64,000 nt of DNA. It comes from Paragyromitra xinjiangensis (Eukaryota > Ascomycota > Pezizomycetes > Pezizales > Discinaceae). The notes below the pieces were generated by a model. It was not told the DNA's origin and did not search any database. It saw only the letters and a program-made list of their open reading frames with translations. The translations under genes and the position numbers were made by a program. Shown one piece after another: positions 1 through 13,084 of this stretch (its first letter is position 1; every line of letters starts with the position of its first letter). The stretch lies in NCBI GenBank assembly GCA_038503065.1, contig JBCAMK010000019.1, positions 806,001 through 870,000 of the forward strand. The letters are read 5' to 3'.

Positions 1-705
1 TCCCAATCTAAAAATGTGATTAAATTTACTAACAACCTTGTTTTTTTGTTTTTTCCCATCCTGCAGGCGAGACCTATACACTTTGTGGTATGTGGCCACA
101 TAACTTGAACCATATCCTGAAACCATGCTAATTGCCGATCATTGGTGTCCAGGCACGCCGGAGTATCTAAGCCCTGAAGTCATCCAAAGCAAAGGCCATG
201 GTAAAGCTGTCGATTGGTGGGCTTTGGGGGTACTTATATATGAGATGAGCTGCGGGTTTCCTCCCTTTTACGACAACTCTCCGTTCGCAATATATGAAAA
301 AATCGTTGCAGGGCGGATTTCATTTCCTTCGCTAGTGCCGGAGGAGACTAAAGATATCGTCAGGAAGCTCTGCACTAGAGATTTATCAGCAAGACTAGGT
401 AACATGCGGGGTGGTGGCCATCAAGTGATGGCGCACCGATTTTTTGACGGAATTGATTGGCAGGAGCTGGAAAGTCAGATCAATCCGGTATGTCCCATAG
501 TTCTTAGTCGTGTCACCCGAAGGCATTGTGAGGTCACGATTGCTAACAGACATTTATGCAATACCAGGGTCCTATAATACCACACCTTAGATTCGCAGGC
601 GACACAAGGTACTTCGACCAGTACGACCCCCCAGCACCTACAACAGATGACGAATACAGCAAGGAAATGATGGAAAAGTATGATCTACAATTTCGGGACT
701 TCTAA
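1..705 (+). CDS. pkaC: cAMP-dependent protein kinase catalytic subunit, C-terminal part (5' end outside window)
   Basis: Coding exons are 67-87, 153-487 and 568-705; positions 1-66 are the end of an intron. The spliced product begins at the activation loop (ETYTLCGTPEYLSPE, with the activation-loop Thr and an SPE in place of APE), runs through DVWALG-like VDWWALGVLIYEM and the AGC kinase C-tail, and ends in the hydrophobic motif FRDF followed by TAA. PKA catalytic subunits phosphorylate Ser/Thr proteins when cAMP releases the regulatory subunit; in fungi they control growth, sporulation and nutrient response. The C-tail ending exactly at FRDF is the family pattern and separates it from SCH9 or PKC, whose tails continue. 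The ATP-binding lobe and catalytic loop lie outside the window. An ATG at 125 sits inside the first intron and is not a start. Confidence 0.93.
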
Positions 706-1958
706 CGGCTCCCTACTCGAGTACCATTTGGCAAAGTATATTGAAAGCGATATGTATGGCGTTATTTTGGAGAAGATATCCAGCGTAAATAGTTAGGTAA
801 TTTGTCTGTATATATGGTTTTCTGGTTTTGGTTCTGAAATTTATTTGTTATTGGGTTTATGTTTCATAGATACGATTGGATGAGTAACATGAAGAATTTA
901 GTTTGCAAATTTGGAGTTCAACGTGGTGAGTATCAATATGTTGAAGGAGGCAATTTAATGATGAAATGGAGGCTGGGCAATTTCGGTGGCATAATCCAAC
1001 TGGGCAGATGGCTTGATAGCCAAAGTATAGGTAAGGCTGACAACGGTAACTGTCGGGAAAATATATGCACACGAGAAAGTAGTGGTGGAGAGCAATGCAT
1101 ACGGTGTGGGTGGGCGGGTGTGGAGGAGTCACGTCTTCGATGATCCTGCATTGCTAATAGAGAAATAACTACATGTAGGGCCCAGTGATGGAACATGATT
1201 TGAAACGCGGATACGACGAACCATGTGTCATGCAGGAGATCAAGTAGGAATGGTAGGATGTACTCTATAACTTCATGATGGAGATGTTGACGGGTCATAT
1301 ATGATAGTATCGGCAACAGTGTTGGATACAAGGGAGCTGCTTGAACTGGATGGCTTCCTTCACGGTGCCTTAAAGTCATCCTAAGCATGGGTCATTTTCC
1401 GAATCACTTACTCTTTCACTTTCATTCATGGATATTTTATCCAAATATTCCAATCTGTCCAATCACAGCCACTCCGTTATACCTAAACATACATCATAAA
1501 TACAAAGGTAAATTGAGTTGATCATGGTCATAAATTGTCACTCGGAACTACTGGCCCAATGGGAAATCTTCCTGGTAATAAGAAACTAGCCTGAACTAGC
1601 CAGTTGCGAATGGCCCCCCAAAATCCAGAAATGGTTGCTAAGTATCAGGAATTGCTGCTCTAGTTAATCGCTTGCTTTCCTGGTAGAGTGATTTCAATTA
1701 AATATTTAAGCCTAGTCTAGCCTAACTCGGGCCAGTTTCTTACTGAGATAATATGGTACTATTGAAAAAAGAGGCTTCCGAAGACGGCGAGATGTTTGAT
1801 ACCCGAAAACTAATTTACATCAAGGTAAAAGAAGGATCCGTACAAGAAATTCGAACACAGTAGATACTTAAAGTTTAACGAAAAAAAGACCCTCTGATGC
1901 ACTGTGTTTTGAATTTTACCTCCCCATTTCCTCCACGATACGGCTTCCAGCATAGCGA
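706..1958. other. Intergenic, between convergent gene ends
   Basis: This stretch lies between the stop of the PKA gene and the stop of the oxygenase gene, so it should hold two 3' UTRs. Short ORFs on both strands (about 857-1388) overlap each other and show no recognisable domain. I see no RNA gene or repeat. Confidence 0.6.
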
Positions 1959-3041
1959 TTACCAGTCGATTACTCTCTCAGGGAAGAACTCATCTATGAG
2001 TTCCATATAATATGGCTTCGGTGAAAACAGCATACTTAGTAAAACTCTATAAAAATAAAAACAAACAAAAGGACCTCCAAACTTACTTCGAGCTGCTCCA
2101 CACTCGGTGTATCATCGCTCTTAGAGTACAAGTCGTAGGGATTGAAAGCCTTAACAGCCTTCAACATCTCCCTATCATGATCATTCATTAACTCGCGGTA
2201 GGCGCCCTCCCTATGCCAAGGGTAGAACGAGTGGTATCTGATTATTGCAAGACCCTCGACCGGAATTTTTGACTGATACTTGACGACATGATAAAGATAC
2301 TCATCATGTCCCCAAGAGAGCATGACGTTGTCCAAGCCACAGCCATCGTGATATATTCCGAATTGGGTGCTGTAAATTGGGTGCCCGTAATCAGGATTAT
2401 TCTTAAAGGTCTCTGGGAGGATTATTCGCTTGTCAAAAGCGCATCCGACTGCGTTTTATTTGATTAGTTTCGCTTCCATGCTACAAGCAAGCATGCCCGT
2501 CACACGTCAATTCTGATTGTAGGAAAAACATACCAGGAAAAGTATCACCAACAACATCCCACTGACCCTCAGCATTAAGAAAGAATAAGAGCTTCCCCAG
2601 ATCGTGGATTAAACCGGTAACCTGCATCCAACGTGGCTTCCCATCTCTGCGAATAGCTTCTGCGGTCTGCAACAAATGTTCGATTTGGCTGAGACTAGTA
2701 TCGGGATCACTCTCATCAATCAAGGTGTTTAATTTTTCCATCGCTTCCCAAATAGCCATCCTAGTCTTCTTCCTAGTCTTGAAGCGTGCCCTGGCCTCGA
2801 GGTTCTAGGCAACGGTTTGTTTCTCATGCTGCTCACGATAGAAGCTCTTGACCTGCTCACTTGCATAAAAATATTGCCTAAATAGTGCTTTGTTTTTCCC
2901 GGTGTCAAATCGGGGTGCATCATCGAATCTATTGACCGTTGCTTTGAGGACATTGACTGAGTCAATAACGTCGGAAATATTCTCGAGTTGACGGCCGTCA
3001 CGACCATTGAAAGCAGGGTTCTGCAAAGTTCCAGATATCAT
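1959..3041 (-). pseudogene. MIOX: myo-Inositol oxygenase, complete but with an in-frame TAG at codon 79
   Basis: Exons (minus) are 3041-2534, 2448-2087 and 2015-1959; the joined frame is 308 residues, the usual fungal length. The enzyme is a di-iron HD-fold oxygenase that cleaves myo-inositol to D-glucuronate in the cytosol. The iron ligands are visible: His122 (HLLQTAE), His146-Asp147 (HDLGK), His217 (WGHDEY), His242 (RYHSFYPWH) and Asp275 ([11 protein letters not shown]). The C-terminus PYYMELIDEFFPERVIDW is typical. The last intron has a TACTAAG branch site. Codon 79 (2805-2807) is TAG where relatives have a tyrosine, and the frame continues intact on both sides. Translation would stop before every metal ligand; reinitiation at Met95 could still give a protein with all of them. 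It is either a recent nonsense allele, a read-through case or a sequence error. Confidence 0.9.
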
Positions 3042-5086
3042 TGCACGAGTAGTTATTTCGCCTGGGCGAGATGAGGATGAAATATTTTTGGGTAAAATAG
3101 GAATAATGGATGGAGATACTTGGCGGGGTAGAGAAGATCAAAGGTATCAGGGGTTTGGTGAACCTATCCTATTGTAGTCACATGTCAGGCGGAATTTTGG
3201 AGACTCCCCAAGCCAGTGGGAGTTTAAATATGTCCAGGAGAGTGGCACACGTTTATCTGAGCTCCACTGCCGAAGTAGTAAGCTTTCGTCAGTAAGAAGC
3301 ACGATATTACATCGGAGTGACCACAACTTTGCATCGCTAGACTTCCTGGCAAGTAGTAGCGAGAGCAAGAAAGAAGATTACATGTAGATGTGGGGTAAAA
3401 TGGGATCAGCACACAATGACGCTGACAGCCTAAGTTCACTGTAGTGACGTCCTCAAATGGCCGCTACAGCCCATCTCGGGGTGCAGCAGTTATTCGTTAT
3501 TTGGACAATTCCACTCAGGCACACCCTAGTCTCTTGCGAAGGATTACCGGATAGGTTCTCGGGGTTCGACCCATCATCACTCGTTTCTATCAGGTGCCTT
3601 CAAAAAAATTCAGCCGGTACATGCTATTTGCTTCATTCTACATCTAGTCTGACTCCCAATCCGCCTACTCCTTGATATCAATATCTACGAAAAGTTGCCA
3701 ATTATCACAACCCACTGGACCCACCTGGGAGGAATAACAATGTCCATCTGGTGTGGAGAAGGTCACCCGTACGCGTGGATGGTCAAGATCTAGAGTACAT
3801 GTAGCTTTGCAGAGAGCGTGACATGCGAACCACATATAGTATTGAATCTACCATGTAAACCCCATATATTTCACAATGCATGTGCATTGGTTCTTATACC
3901 CCTTTTCAACTTTGGCCACTTAAAAGCAAAAAAGTTCTCCTCAAGCCACATATTGAGTTATCATGTACGGGTTAAACCCCGGAGACCCTAGTCAAGTTAA
4001 ATAACGTAATGCGGAAAGAAAAAAAAGGTTGTAAGCCAGAGCATCTCAACTCTGTCTTTCATCCGGATCAATGCCCTGACGAAATACAATTTAAGTCTTT
4101 AGAATGACATATCCGTTGACAAATCCGCCGCTAGTAAGCTCCTCTATCGCAAGTATGCCTGCCCAAAACACCAGAATCGAAGGGGTACGTGCAAATAACT
4201 CAAGACCTGCAATCACCAACCACCACAAACTTCTCCCTAGCGGTCTCGCTAAGCCACCTCGAAAAAACGTATCTAGTGCGAATACCATGTCATCTGGGCC
4301 TGAACGGGTGGGTTGAGGCTGTCTCATCCAGTCTAGGGTAATGCGGCAAGTGCATAAAGTACCGTGCTCTAAATACCCTAAGCCCAACAGCGCAGGTATC
4401 AAGCGTCGTCAACGTAAAATCATGTTATCTGGCTAACTAAAAGTCCCTCTTGCTTTTATTGCTACGAACCACACCGAAGGGAAGGTAAGAAATGAAGCTA
4501 CTGATCACGACACCGTCTTTAAGTAACCGAGTGATAGTTGGTGATATTGCTAGCTGCAGTTTTAATCGGTGTTTATGCCCTATCCGAAGCTGCCACTCAG
4601 TCCCATTCAGTGAAGGCCCAGAGTTTGCTTATTCGATCAAAAAGAGAAGATTTCACAACTTATTCAGCACACTATTCAGTATCCGGTAACGTTACTCCCT
4701 CACATTGGCCAAGTATCGCGAACTCACATGCAAAGCGTTGGAAGAGTAATGAGAATGAAACAAAAATAAAATACGCTTCAACATCGATTTCCCTCTAAAA
4801 GAGGGCCTACTAGCATTGACATTAACATCATTGATCACGGGATCTTGAGCTCGACACGAATGCATATGGTGCTAGGTCATGGTAGCCAAGGAGAAAATGA
4901 CACTTTATTGGATTTTAGGATAAAGATGTTAACAGTACTACCCATATTATCGAGCGTCAGGACGTATTTTTATTACGGAGGGCCTTTAGGCTTACAGCTA
5001 CGTTCCTGTTACAGGTATTCTTCCCCCTTCATTATCGCCATTTCCTTATCAAAAGACTAGCGCCTTTTTCCCGGAAGGTATGGTAT
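3042..5086. other. Intergenic, no gene recognised
   Basis: About 2 kb upstream of the oxygenase gene and downstream of DOA1. Overlapping short ORFs on both strands (for example 4091-4402 minus against 4104-4316 plus) lack domains or splice support. I see nothing else in it. Confidence 0.5.
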
Positions 5087-8000
5087 CTAGAGCAAAACTT
5101 TGATCTCTGCTACTACGTCTTTAATCCTTGGTTCTACCAACTTGCTTTCAGCTTTGGAAATCAATTGACGTGCCTCGTAGACGCCAACTGCTGCCTCTTT
5201 AATTTCACCCTTGAGAACCAGCAGCGTTCCCAGAGCTACAAGAGCCCTGAATACTGTTTCTGAGTCTGTTTCGGTGCGGATGATGTCGGTCAGGGGCTTG
5301 AGGAGTTCAATACCACGATCAGTGGAATGCGTGAAGTGGAATAAAATTGCATAACTATCACGATGATTGTTGAGATTTCAGTCCAAGAATAACCAGGCGT
5401 AATGATAACAAGAAATGTTTAGAGTTCTTACTTGAGAAGTAGGGTTGCGTAGGCAATCTTTAGACTGCGAGTCTGCATTTTATTGGATGCTTTCTCCGCC
5501 AGTTCAACGGTCTTTGTTACAAAGCCACGTCAGCGGGAATAGGATCGAAGTGAATGGATATTATTAAGAAACATACCCGTTCAAACCGTGTATTTATATA
5601 GTCTCGACCTTCTTTTGTCTGGAAGAGATTCACATAAGTCCTGATCGATAACATAGAGTTATTTACTAGGCCATCTTTAAACCCTCCCGAAGTCTCGAGA
5701 ATTTCCCCTATTTTTGAGCCATCACTCGTCTGATATGTTGCTGCGTGTGGGCTTGCTGCAGCAAGCAGTCTCAGTAAATCTAGCCCCGGAAGTCGGTTCT
5801 GCGGAGTCCAGGTGGTGATGATCTTAACTAACAGATCCAATCCAGCCTCAGCAGCGATAAACGGCTTTGTAGACGGCTTGCCTTTGAGCAAAGAAGCGGT
5901 TTGGAGAAATTCAGTAAGTTTCGCAAGAGTAGAAATTTCCTCCGGGTTTAGAGATATTTCTTTTTCGCCTTTAGCGAGGAGTTCCTGGTTGATTTCGTTG
6001 ACTTTTTTCTGGATAGCATCCATTTTTGCCCCGGAAATTGACAAGTACTCCGTATGCGGAATATACTTTGGCTTACTCGGTGATGAGCGTGGCGCAGAAG
6101 AAGTTTCACCAGGCCGGTATCTGTTCTCCGTGCCCCAAGGATCGGGCCCACCTCTGTCCTCAACCCTGCCAAGCTCAACTCCCTGTGTGTTCTTTACAAT
6201 GAAGTTTCCAACCGTATCCAAATAAGTTATTGGAAGTTCGTTCCTCTCTAGGAATTTCCGCGCGGCCTCAAACGGATTTTCAGATGCATTGTATGGAAGT
6301 TTCAACGGTGGGGCACCCTCCTGAATATCGACATCGAATACGAAATCATATTCTTTACCCTCATAAAGCTGCTTCCGGCCGGATCCCACGGCATCGACAA
6401 CCGTTCCAACGTTCGACCAAGATCTAGTCTGCGCCGACCAAACATGGGCTTCTACTGCCCCTCCATTCCGTATCATTATTGCCTGGTGAATTTAGGAAAC
6501 CAAACGCTCTGAGGTAATATATCAGGAGTAGGGATGCTGGAATTAAACGTACCTGGCCGTCTTTTTTTCCCGGCTCAGTAAGTGCCTCCAGGCCTGGTAA
6601 TTTGTCCTTCTGCACGTCGCCGATTTGGGTGCTATGAAATGGATCGAAACTTAGCGTCTAATATCATGGAACGCTTCTCAGAAAAACCTACGCAGGGATA
6701 CTTGATGCAGCAACAGTATCGTCAAACACCTCCTAGAGATCAGTATCGAAAATTACAAGGTTCGATTTTCCTAAAGTCGAGCATTTTGCATAGATTAAGG
6801 ATAAGATAAATGAACGTGGGGTCTCACTTTCAAAGTTTGTTCATCAGCCCATCTGCTCTGGTCCCGCGAAAAAACCCTTACGAGCCGGTCGCTTGATCCG
6901 CTTACAATATCCCCAGTCTCAGCACATACGGCAACAGACCAGACACTAATGGCGGGATGCGTTATTGTTTGAATGCAGTTGCCACCTTCATATCGAGGGT
7001 TAGAATGATTCAAACTCATAGATCACTATAACCATCCAATCCTACCTCTCCAGATTCTGACAGTCCTATCCTCTCCTGAGGAAACGAGCTCTCCGGTAGG
7101 CAAAGCAGCGACAGAATAGATAAACGATGAATGCCCATGAAGTTCTTGCAGTTGATGCCCTTCGGCTGCCCAAATGCGAACAGTTCTGAGTGACCCCACC
7201 TCTGTCAGCGTGTCGAATATTCGAAGAATGACTTTTGGAATACTATCTTACCCATCATTGGAACAACTAGCGAAGCCACCATTTGGCAGCCTACACAGCC
7301 CTCGAACAACATCAGTATGCCCATTGATCACCTTTACCTGCTTACCATTTCTCCACAGCCGGATAGTCTTGTCTGCGGACCCAGTAACAACATCAGTTCC
7401 TGAAAGGGCAAGAACCGCCCACACAGCTCCTTCATGGCCTTCCAGAACATATTTTGTTTCTCCTTTCCTCCAAACACGAGCAGTGCTATGCAAAGTATCA
7501 GAAAGCTAGACCTAGATAGCTTGCTACGGCTCAAGGAACTTTACTTATCCCAGGATCCTGAAACGATAACATCACCGTAGGCATCCAAAGAACAGACATT
7601 GTGGGAATGCCCTAACAACAAATAGTCGGCCTGATGGTCTGGGCCTTTGGCTCCAGCCAATGGTTCCCGGACTTCTATAATTGTTTCCTGGCCACCGCTA
7701 ACAATTAGGCCTACATCGGCAAGCCCCAATATTAGACTCTTTCAGCATGTACCCAACCAGAAACTAGTACGAACCGTTGGGATGCTCCTGAGTAGGTGGG
7801 GCGAACGTCACACAGTTAACGAACCCCGATTGTGTAGAATTAATATGATCATCGAAGGTAGTAGATTGTGCATCTTCGCGTTTCCACAATCGAACAGTTG
7901 AGTCCCGAGAGACAGAAGCAACGAAATTTGGAGATGGAAAAACGACACCCCGTACCTATAACACATTTAGCGATTCCAGGCCTGTCGAGGGCTTCGGGGA

Positions 8001-8103
8001 GCCAAGAAACAACTACGGGGAGCTTTGAGGAAATATAAGAGCTACTTACATCATCTTCGTGGCCCTGGAGCGACGCAGTAAGCTTATACATGCCCAAAGA
8101 CAT
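5087..8103 (-). CDS. DOA1: DOA1/UFD3/PLAA: WD40-PFU-PUL ubiquitin-binding cofactor of Cdc48
   Basis: Eleven exons (minus): 8091-8050, 7955-7775, 7710-7545, 7485-7252, 7185-7046, 6985-6828, 6732-6692, 6631-6553, 6482-5577, 5511-5432, 5354-5087. With the start MYKLTASLQGHEDD at 8091 the product is 764 residues; an in-frame ATG at 8103 (MSLG) adds four. Seven WD40 repeats fill residues 1-300 (VRLWKRED, SGSWDNTARVW, SADKTIRLW, SNDGTVRIW, SGEDRTVRIW, SGSSDRLVRVF). A PFU domain at about 350-445 (HVWSAQTRSWSNVGTV) binds ubiquitin, and a PUL domain from about 490 to the end binds the Cdc48/p97 C-terminus. The family maintains free ubiquitin and acts in Cdc48-dependent degradation and sorting. Eleven exons is many for a fungal gene, but each join keeps frame. 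It faces the STRAP-like gene across about 0.5 kb. Confidence 0.95.
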
Positions 8104-8627
8104 TTTCTGAGAAATCTTGAAATCAAGAATGTTGATATAGGGAGACAGCAGAGGCTTGGGGATCCTACACACAGGAGGGGCAGCCTGTATCGTCATTGCT
8201 TAGCGGGGCAGCTTAGATGACTAATCTTGAAGCCGTTTGAGGCTCAAATGTCCTCTGAGTCCCCGCCCACTTTTCTGTCACTCAGGTTCAGTGGCCACCA
8301 CCTAACTGGTCATTTCTCCATCATCCCCTTCTCGTCCCTTCGCTCTATTAGCTTGGGCACACATAGTTGGCCCTTAGGTTTCGAAAGCCATATTAACGAC
8401 TTTACGACTATTCGCCCACTTTTGTCTCTTACATGGAAATTGCGGCCCGAAAAATATCGCTCTTGTTCATCACCCGTAATATCCGCCTTTAGTTTTTGTA
8501 TATCCTTCATAGTGTGGTACAGGCTATAGAACAGCACTTCCAGGCCTCCAATCTTTGGTTCACTATTTATTTCGATTTTTGAGTTGTATATCTCGGTAAA
8601 GTCTGCGGAGGAACGATAGCAGCTAGA
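8104..8627. promoter_or_regulatory. Shared upstream region of divergent DOA1 and STRAP-like genes
   Basis: Both genes start outward from this 0.52 kb gap, so it must hold both promoters and 5' UTRs. ORFs at 8227-8529 (+) and 8310-8537 (-) overlap each other and carry no recognised domain. I could not assign a specific motif. Confidence 0.45.
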
Positions 8628-9934
8628 ATGACCACTGGATCACCAACTCTCAATTTACCCAGCGATGGTCAGAGCTCAAACGGTGGAATTCGTTAGTCTC
8701 ATCTGACCCTTCAACCCCTGCAAAAAGGGTCTAATCCTGTGCCATAGAGACCCCCCGCGTTGTCCCTTTAACATGCCATGGCCACTCTCGTCCAGTAACA
8801 CATCTCTCATTCTCGGCTATGCTACCAGATGACGAGTATTACCTGATATCTGCCTGTAAAGGTCTGGTTTCTCTGATAGCAGAAATCTCACACAATTGGC
8901 TGATGGACTTGATTAGATGGTAATCCCATGATTCGAGATGGTATCACAGGTGATTGGTGAGTTGAACCTGCTTATACAAGTTAGGTCAGATGAAAATATG
9001 GGGTTAAGTGATATTGGAATTATAGGATCGGAACCTTCCTTGGTCATAAGGGTGCAGTATGGCAGGCGAGGCTCTCAAATGATGCAAATCTAGCAGCCAC
9101 TGCTTCAGCAGATTTTTCAGCGTAAGCTCCAGCCAATTACCGACACCAGCAGAAAAAGAAGAAAATCCCTTACCTGTACACATTTTGATTCTGGTATAGA
9201 AAGGTTTGGGACACATTCACCGGAGAGTGTCTTCAGACCCTTGTGCATAACCACATTGTCCGCACCGTCACGTTTGCCCCAACTCCGACCCACTTAGCAA
9301 CCGGTGGTCCTGAGAAAAGGCTACGTGTGTACGATTTGGCTCGCTCAGATAGCCCCTTAGAAATCGGACCCAATACCCATGCTGGAACTATCAAGTCGCT
9401 TGTTTGGTCAGACCCCAACATTATTGTCTCTGGGTCGGACGACAAGCAGTTGCGTTGGTGGGATATTCGATCCCAGCAGTTGATATCGCAGTTTGATACG
9501 GGCGAATCTATTACTTCTTGCGAGTTAAGTTCTGAGGGAAGCTTAATCAGTGCTACAGCGGGAAAATCGGTATTTTTCTTCGACGCTCAGAGCAGACGGA
9601 TCATCAAAAATATTAAAACGGAATATGAGCTCTCATGTACCGCGTTGCACCAATCTACTAGAAGGTTCATAACTGGTGGAAGCTCAGACACTTGGGTCCG
9701 AGTATATGATTACGATGCTGAGGTTGAGTTGGAGGTTTATAAAGGCCACCATGGGAGCATCTGGAGTGTTAACTTTTCCCCAGATGGAAAGCTATATGCT
9801 ACAGGTTCTGAGGATGGGACCATCAAATTGGTACGCCAACCAGCCCCGCTCTCTGAACGGTCCATGATCCTATTATTGACTTTGGCAATATATAGTGGAA
9901 ATACACCAATCAATCATATGGCCTATGGAAATAA
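8628..9934 (+). CDS. STRAP: STRAP-like (UNRIP) WD40-repeat protein
   Basis: Six exons: 8628-8691, 8748-8861, 8917-8956, 9026-9121, 9200-9830, 9896-9934, giving 327 residues, close to the usual size of about 330-350. The start [10 protein letters not shown] leads into the diagnostic [19 protein letters not shown], then [72 protein letters not shown], ending in [16 protein letters not shown]. Seven WD40 repeats form one propeller. In animals STRAP/UNRIP works with the SMN complex and UNR; in fungi the orthologue is a cytoplasmic scaffold of poorly defined role. eIF3i is the nearest alternative but has different repeat signatures. The first donor (after GGAATTC) is inferred from frame, so residues 1-21 are less sure than the rest. 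Confidence 0.9.
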
Positions 9935-11971
9935 TTAATTAGGGTTATACGCGGCGCTAAAGACTATTAGATACCAGTAACTTATGGTTTATTGTATATT
10001 AAAATAGGGGCTCCGAGCCGCTACCGGGTCCAGTGGAAAAAGCGTCGAGCCAGTTATTATGGAGTGTGGTCAATGATCATTAAAACCGGCAAGAAGTTGT
10101 TGCCAAGATATATACGCACATAAATGTACCCACAGACAACCAGAAGTGAATTAAGCCTTATCAGCCCCACCACCGAACCCGGCTTGTGTGATAACAACCT
10201 ACCCACTTTAGCCAACTCCATTAAATCGCAGACAATACAAACGTATCCCACGAGAGAAACCCCCGCATCAAGCCACCTAAATCCAACACAGAGATAACAA
10301 AAGCTTCTTAAAACACCTGATCACCTGTTAGGACGAAGGTAAGTCAAATTTAGTTCTCAAGCGGCAAAACCTATAACCCAGATGAATACCCGTTACCAAC
10401 AATCTCACCAGTACACGTAGACGGAGGAAAGCGGAAACGACTTCCCACATGCCAACGCCAAGAGTAATCTCGAGGATATAGAACCTTCTAGGAAATCTGT
10501 TTGACCCGAGACAAGCCTAGAGTACATAACCGAGTCTACGAGGCTGCCCAGATAGATTATGGTACCGTCCAAATATCTACCTGCTCTGGACAGACGTAGT
10601 GCTGGGCACGAGCCATAAGTGATTTTTTATGATTCTGTGAGGCACTGATCGCGTAGTACCTCTGAAACCCACCCCTGAGTGCTGAACTCCATCGGTCTCT
10701 CAGCTCTTGAGCTCCCCGCCGGGTGTAAGGTATCGTATTTGCTTCTAAACCCCCGCCATGCGCCAGGAACTATTATTTCAAACTATCATCAAGTGCAGAA
10801 TCCTACCGTTCCTGGACCCCCGCTGTTACTACATCTTCGCTACTCCTAGACCTCTACCACTACTCTCAGTTCACCTCTAACCAGAGATCCCCACTGTTTC
10901 TGAACCCTGTTGCTTCTGAACCCCCGCCGTTCCTAGAAATGATTGATGAAATCATCATTACGATGCCTCGCTAGTATTATATCAGTGTATTATTATACTG
11001 CAATTGGGAAGTTTCGTCTTTAGTGATTCGGGAGCTCATGAGCGGTTGGGTCGTGCTCAGCACTGGCCAGACATCAAAAACGTGAAGCGAGGGATACCAG
11101 GAAGAAGATACTCCGAAGTTCGAAGCGCTTGCCCTAAAGAAGAATCTAGATTTTGAGTACAAAATATCGAGAGAAAATCCAGACGACTAGAATATAGACA
11201 CGAGACTAGAATAACTTGTGGAACAAAATACTAGATTAGTTCAAGCCCCGGTACCAAGTTTGAACAGGCTCCCAACTACAGTACATCCTCTGAGCTTTCA
11301 ATAAGAATATAGCTCACCCTTCTAAATCGTACGGAAAAGGAGAATATCTCATTAAGGGATCATGCGGATAAAGACAGTGAGGGCGGGAGAGCCTGACCAA
11401 AGAGTACCCCGTTTTAAGCGAACGAATACCAACCGCGAGGCTGGTAAAATTAGCTCAACCTCAAAACTCAAGCAGAGAAAGTGTAACTTAGCTCCAGAGA
11501 ATTTTTCCCCTTTAAAGAGTGAAGGATGTGGGTGTCTCTATACGGGGTTTGCCTCTTTTTCTAAATAGTAGCCGTTCTCAATAGGAAAAGGTCGAAATCT
11601 AATTCATGGCATATCACTCGTAGTGAGGATATTTCCGCGCACAGATTTCTCGACCTTTTTGCCGTACGCTGTATCGCACCCCATATTTTCCAACACCACG
11701 CAACGCGAATAGAGTCCATTTTGTAAGGCCAGCCTAGAGAGAGAAAATACAGTTGATCCCACACCAGAAGCCATTCTCATCATGGTGATGCATCGTTATC
11801 GACGGACTTTGTGCTGTATCTAGGGGTGGAGGTTGCTTGTGCGATAACTTTGATGGATCCACTTTGTTGTCACAGCGAACACTATGGACTGTATTTCTGC
11901 CCAATTCTCCGATCGTGAATGAATTTCTTATATCACCCGCAATCACTTTATTAACACTATCGATTAGAGGC
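9935..11971. other. Intergenic between convergent gene ends
   Basis: About 2 kb separating the 3' ends of the STRAP-like and IST3 genes. A C/T-rich stretch at about 10740-10940 has loosely repeated CTGAACCCCCGCCGTTCC-like pieces. No ORF here has a recognised domain or splice support. Confidence 0.5.
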
Positions 11972-13084
11972 TCACATATCTTTATGCTTCATCCTTCGAG
12001 AAATATCTGTTCTACCAGGGTCTTTGTAGTAGCCTTTGCCTTTCTCATTGTCCACATCCCATTCTTTTTCAATTTCTTGTTCCCTCCCTTTAAACTGCCC
12101 CCTTCTCATTCTCTCATTTCTACTTCCACCATTACCACCTCTTTCTTTGTTGTGATCTCCTCTTCGCGTATCCTTATCTCTAATCCGATTCGTATCATCG
12201 GTCCTTTGTCGACGGACTTCTCTAGCTTCATCCCGAGCATGATCAATTTCTTCGAGAGATTTCATTGCCTGCTGCCGATCTTTTGACCGCGATCTATAGC
12301 GTCTCGATGACTCTCTTGACTGGCTCCGGTGCCGGCGGGATCGATGCCTATGCTCACTCCTGCTGCTTTCATGCCCATGCTTTGACACTTTCTTCTTTTC
12401 CTTTTTCAACTTCTCGAGGGCTTTCTCAACATCATCCTTCTTCTGGCGAATGAGATACCCCTTCATCGGATCTTCTTCGTCATGCTCTCGTACCAGCTTC
12501 TGTAGTTCCAACTCTTCCTTAAGCATCTCTCGTGGAGGCGTCCTCTTCTTGCGCTTGTCATCATTTTCAAAATCATCATTTCGTCTTCTCCTTCTCTTTC
12601 TGTGTCCTGCCCCACCATCGTCACCGTCCTCATCTCCCGCCCTTGTGCTGGAGTCTTGGTGCGCATTTTCGTCAATTACTTCGCTTTCCTTCGGTTTGTA
12701 TCTAGTATGATCAACCCTAATAATCCTTCCGAGAATCGTGGCGCCCCCAAGGTTGTCCACCGCTAAGCTGGTGCTTCTTTGATCCTCGTACTTCAAGAAG
12801 GCAAAACCTTTGCTCTTGCCGGTATCCTTGTCGCGGATAAGATTGACATGTACAGGCTCGCCGAATTGGGAAAAAATTGCAATGATGTCGCCTTCGCTGA
12901 GCTCATAGGGAAGACCACCAATGTAGACATAGGCGGTATCGGCCCAGTCAGTGTGCCATGAGGCAGAAAGGGGCTGAATTGGAAGTCAGCGAATAAGAAA
13001 AGAGAGGTATTGCTAAAAGAGACTTACAATGCCAGCTTCGAGTTCGCGTTGATTAAGAGTTTCTATAGCACGGATGTTGTTCAT
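11972..13084 (-). CDS. IST3: IST3/Snu17 (RBMX2) RRM protein of the RES splicing complex
   Basis: Two exons (minus): 13084-13028 and 12973-11972, 352 residues. The N-terminus [19 protein letters not shown] and then [25 protein letters not shown] is the hallmark of RBMX2/Ist3. The single RRM spans residues 34-112, with RNP2 YVYIGGL at 35-41 and RNP1 KGFAFLKY at 74-81, followed by DHTRYKPK, the segment that contacts Pml1/Bud13 in yeast. The protein binds pre-mRNA with the U2 SF3b particle and supports splicing and nuclear retention. The tail (residues 125-352) is long, charged and rich in RS, RH and KE dipeptides, longer than in budding yeast (148 aa) but like RBMX2 of animals. It shares a 0.65 kb upstream region with the divergent septin gene. 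Confidence 0.94.

Noticed and set aside
3555..3580. GGGTTCGACCC resembling a tRNA B box
   Set aside because: The bases around it cannot form a T stem or acceptor stem, and no A box precedes it.
4091..4402. 103-residue minus-strand ORF with hydrophobic stretch
   Set aside because: Antisense to another ORF of similar length, single short exon, no recognised family; not enough to call a gene.
7334..7534. Additional minus-strand ORF inside DOA1
   Set aside because: Out-of-frame shadow of exon 4 of the WD40 region.
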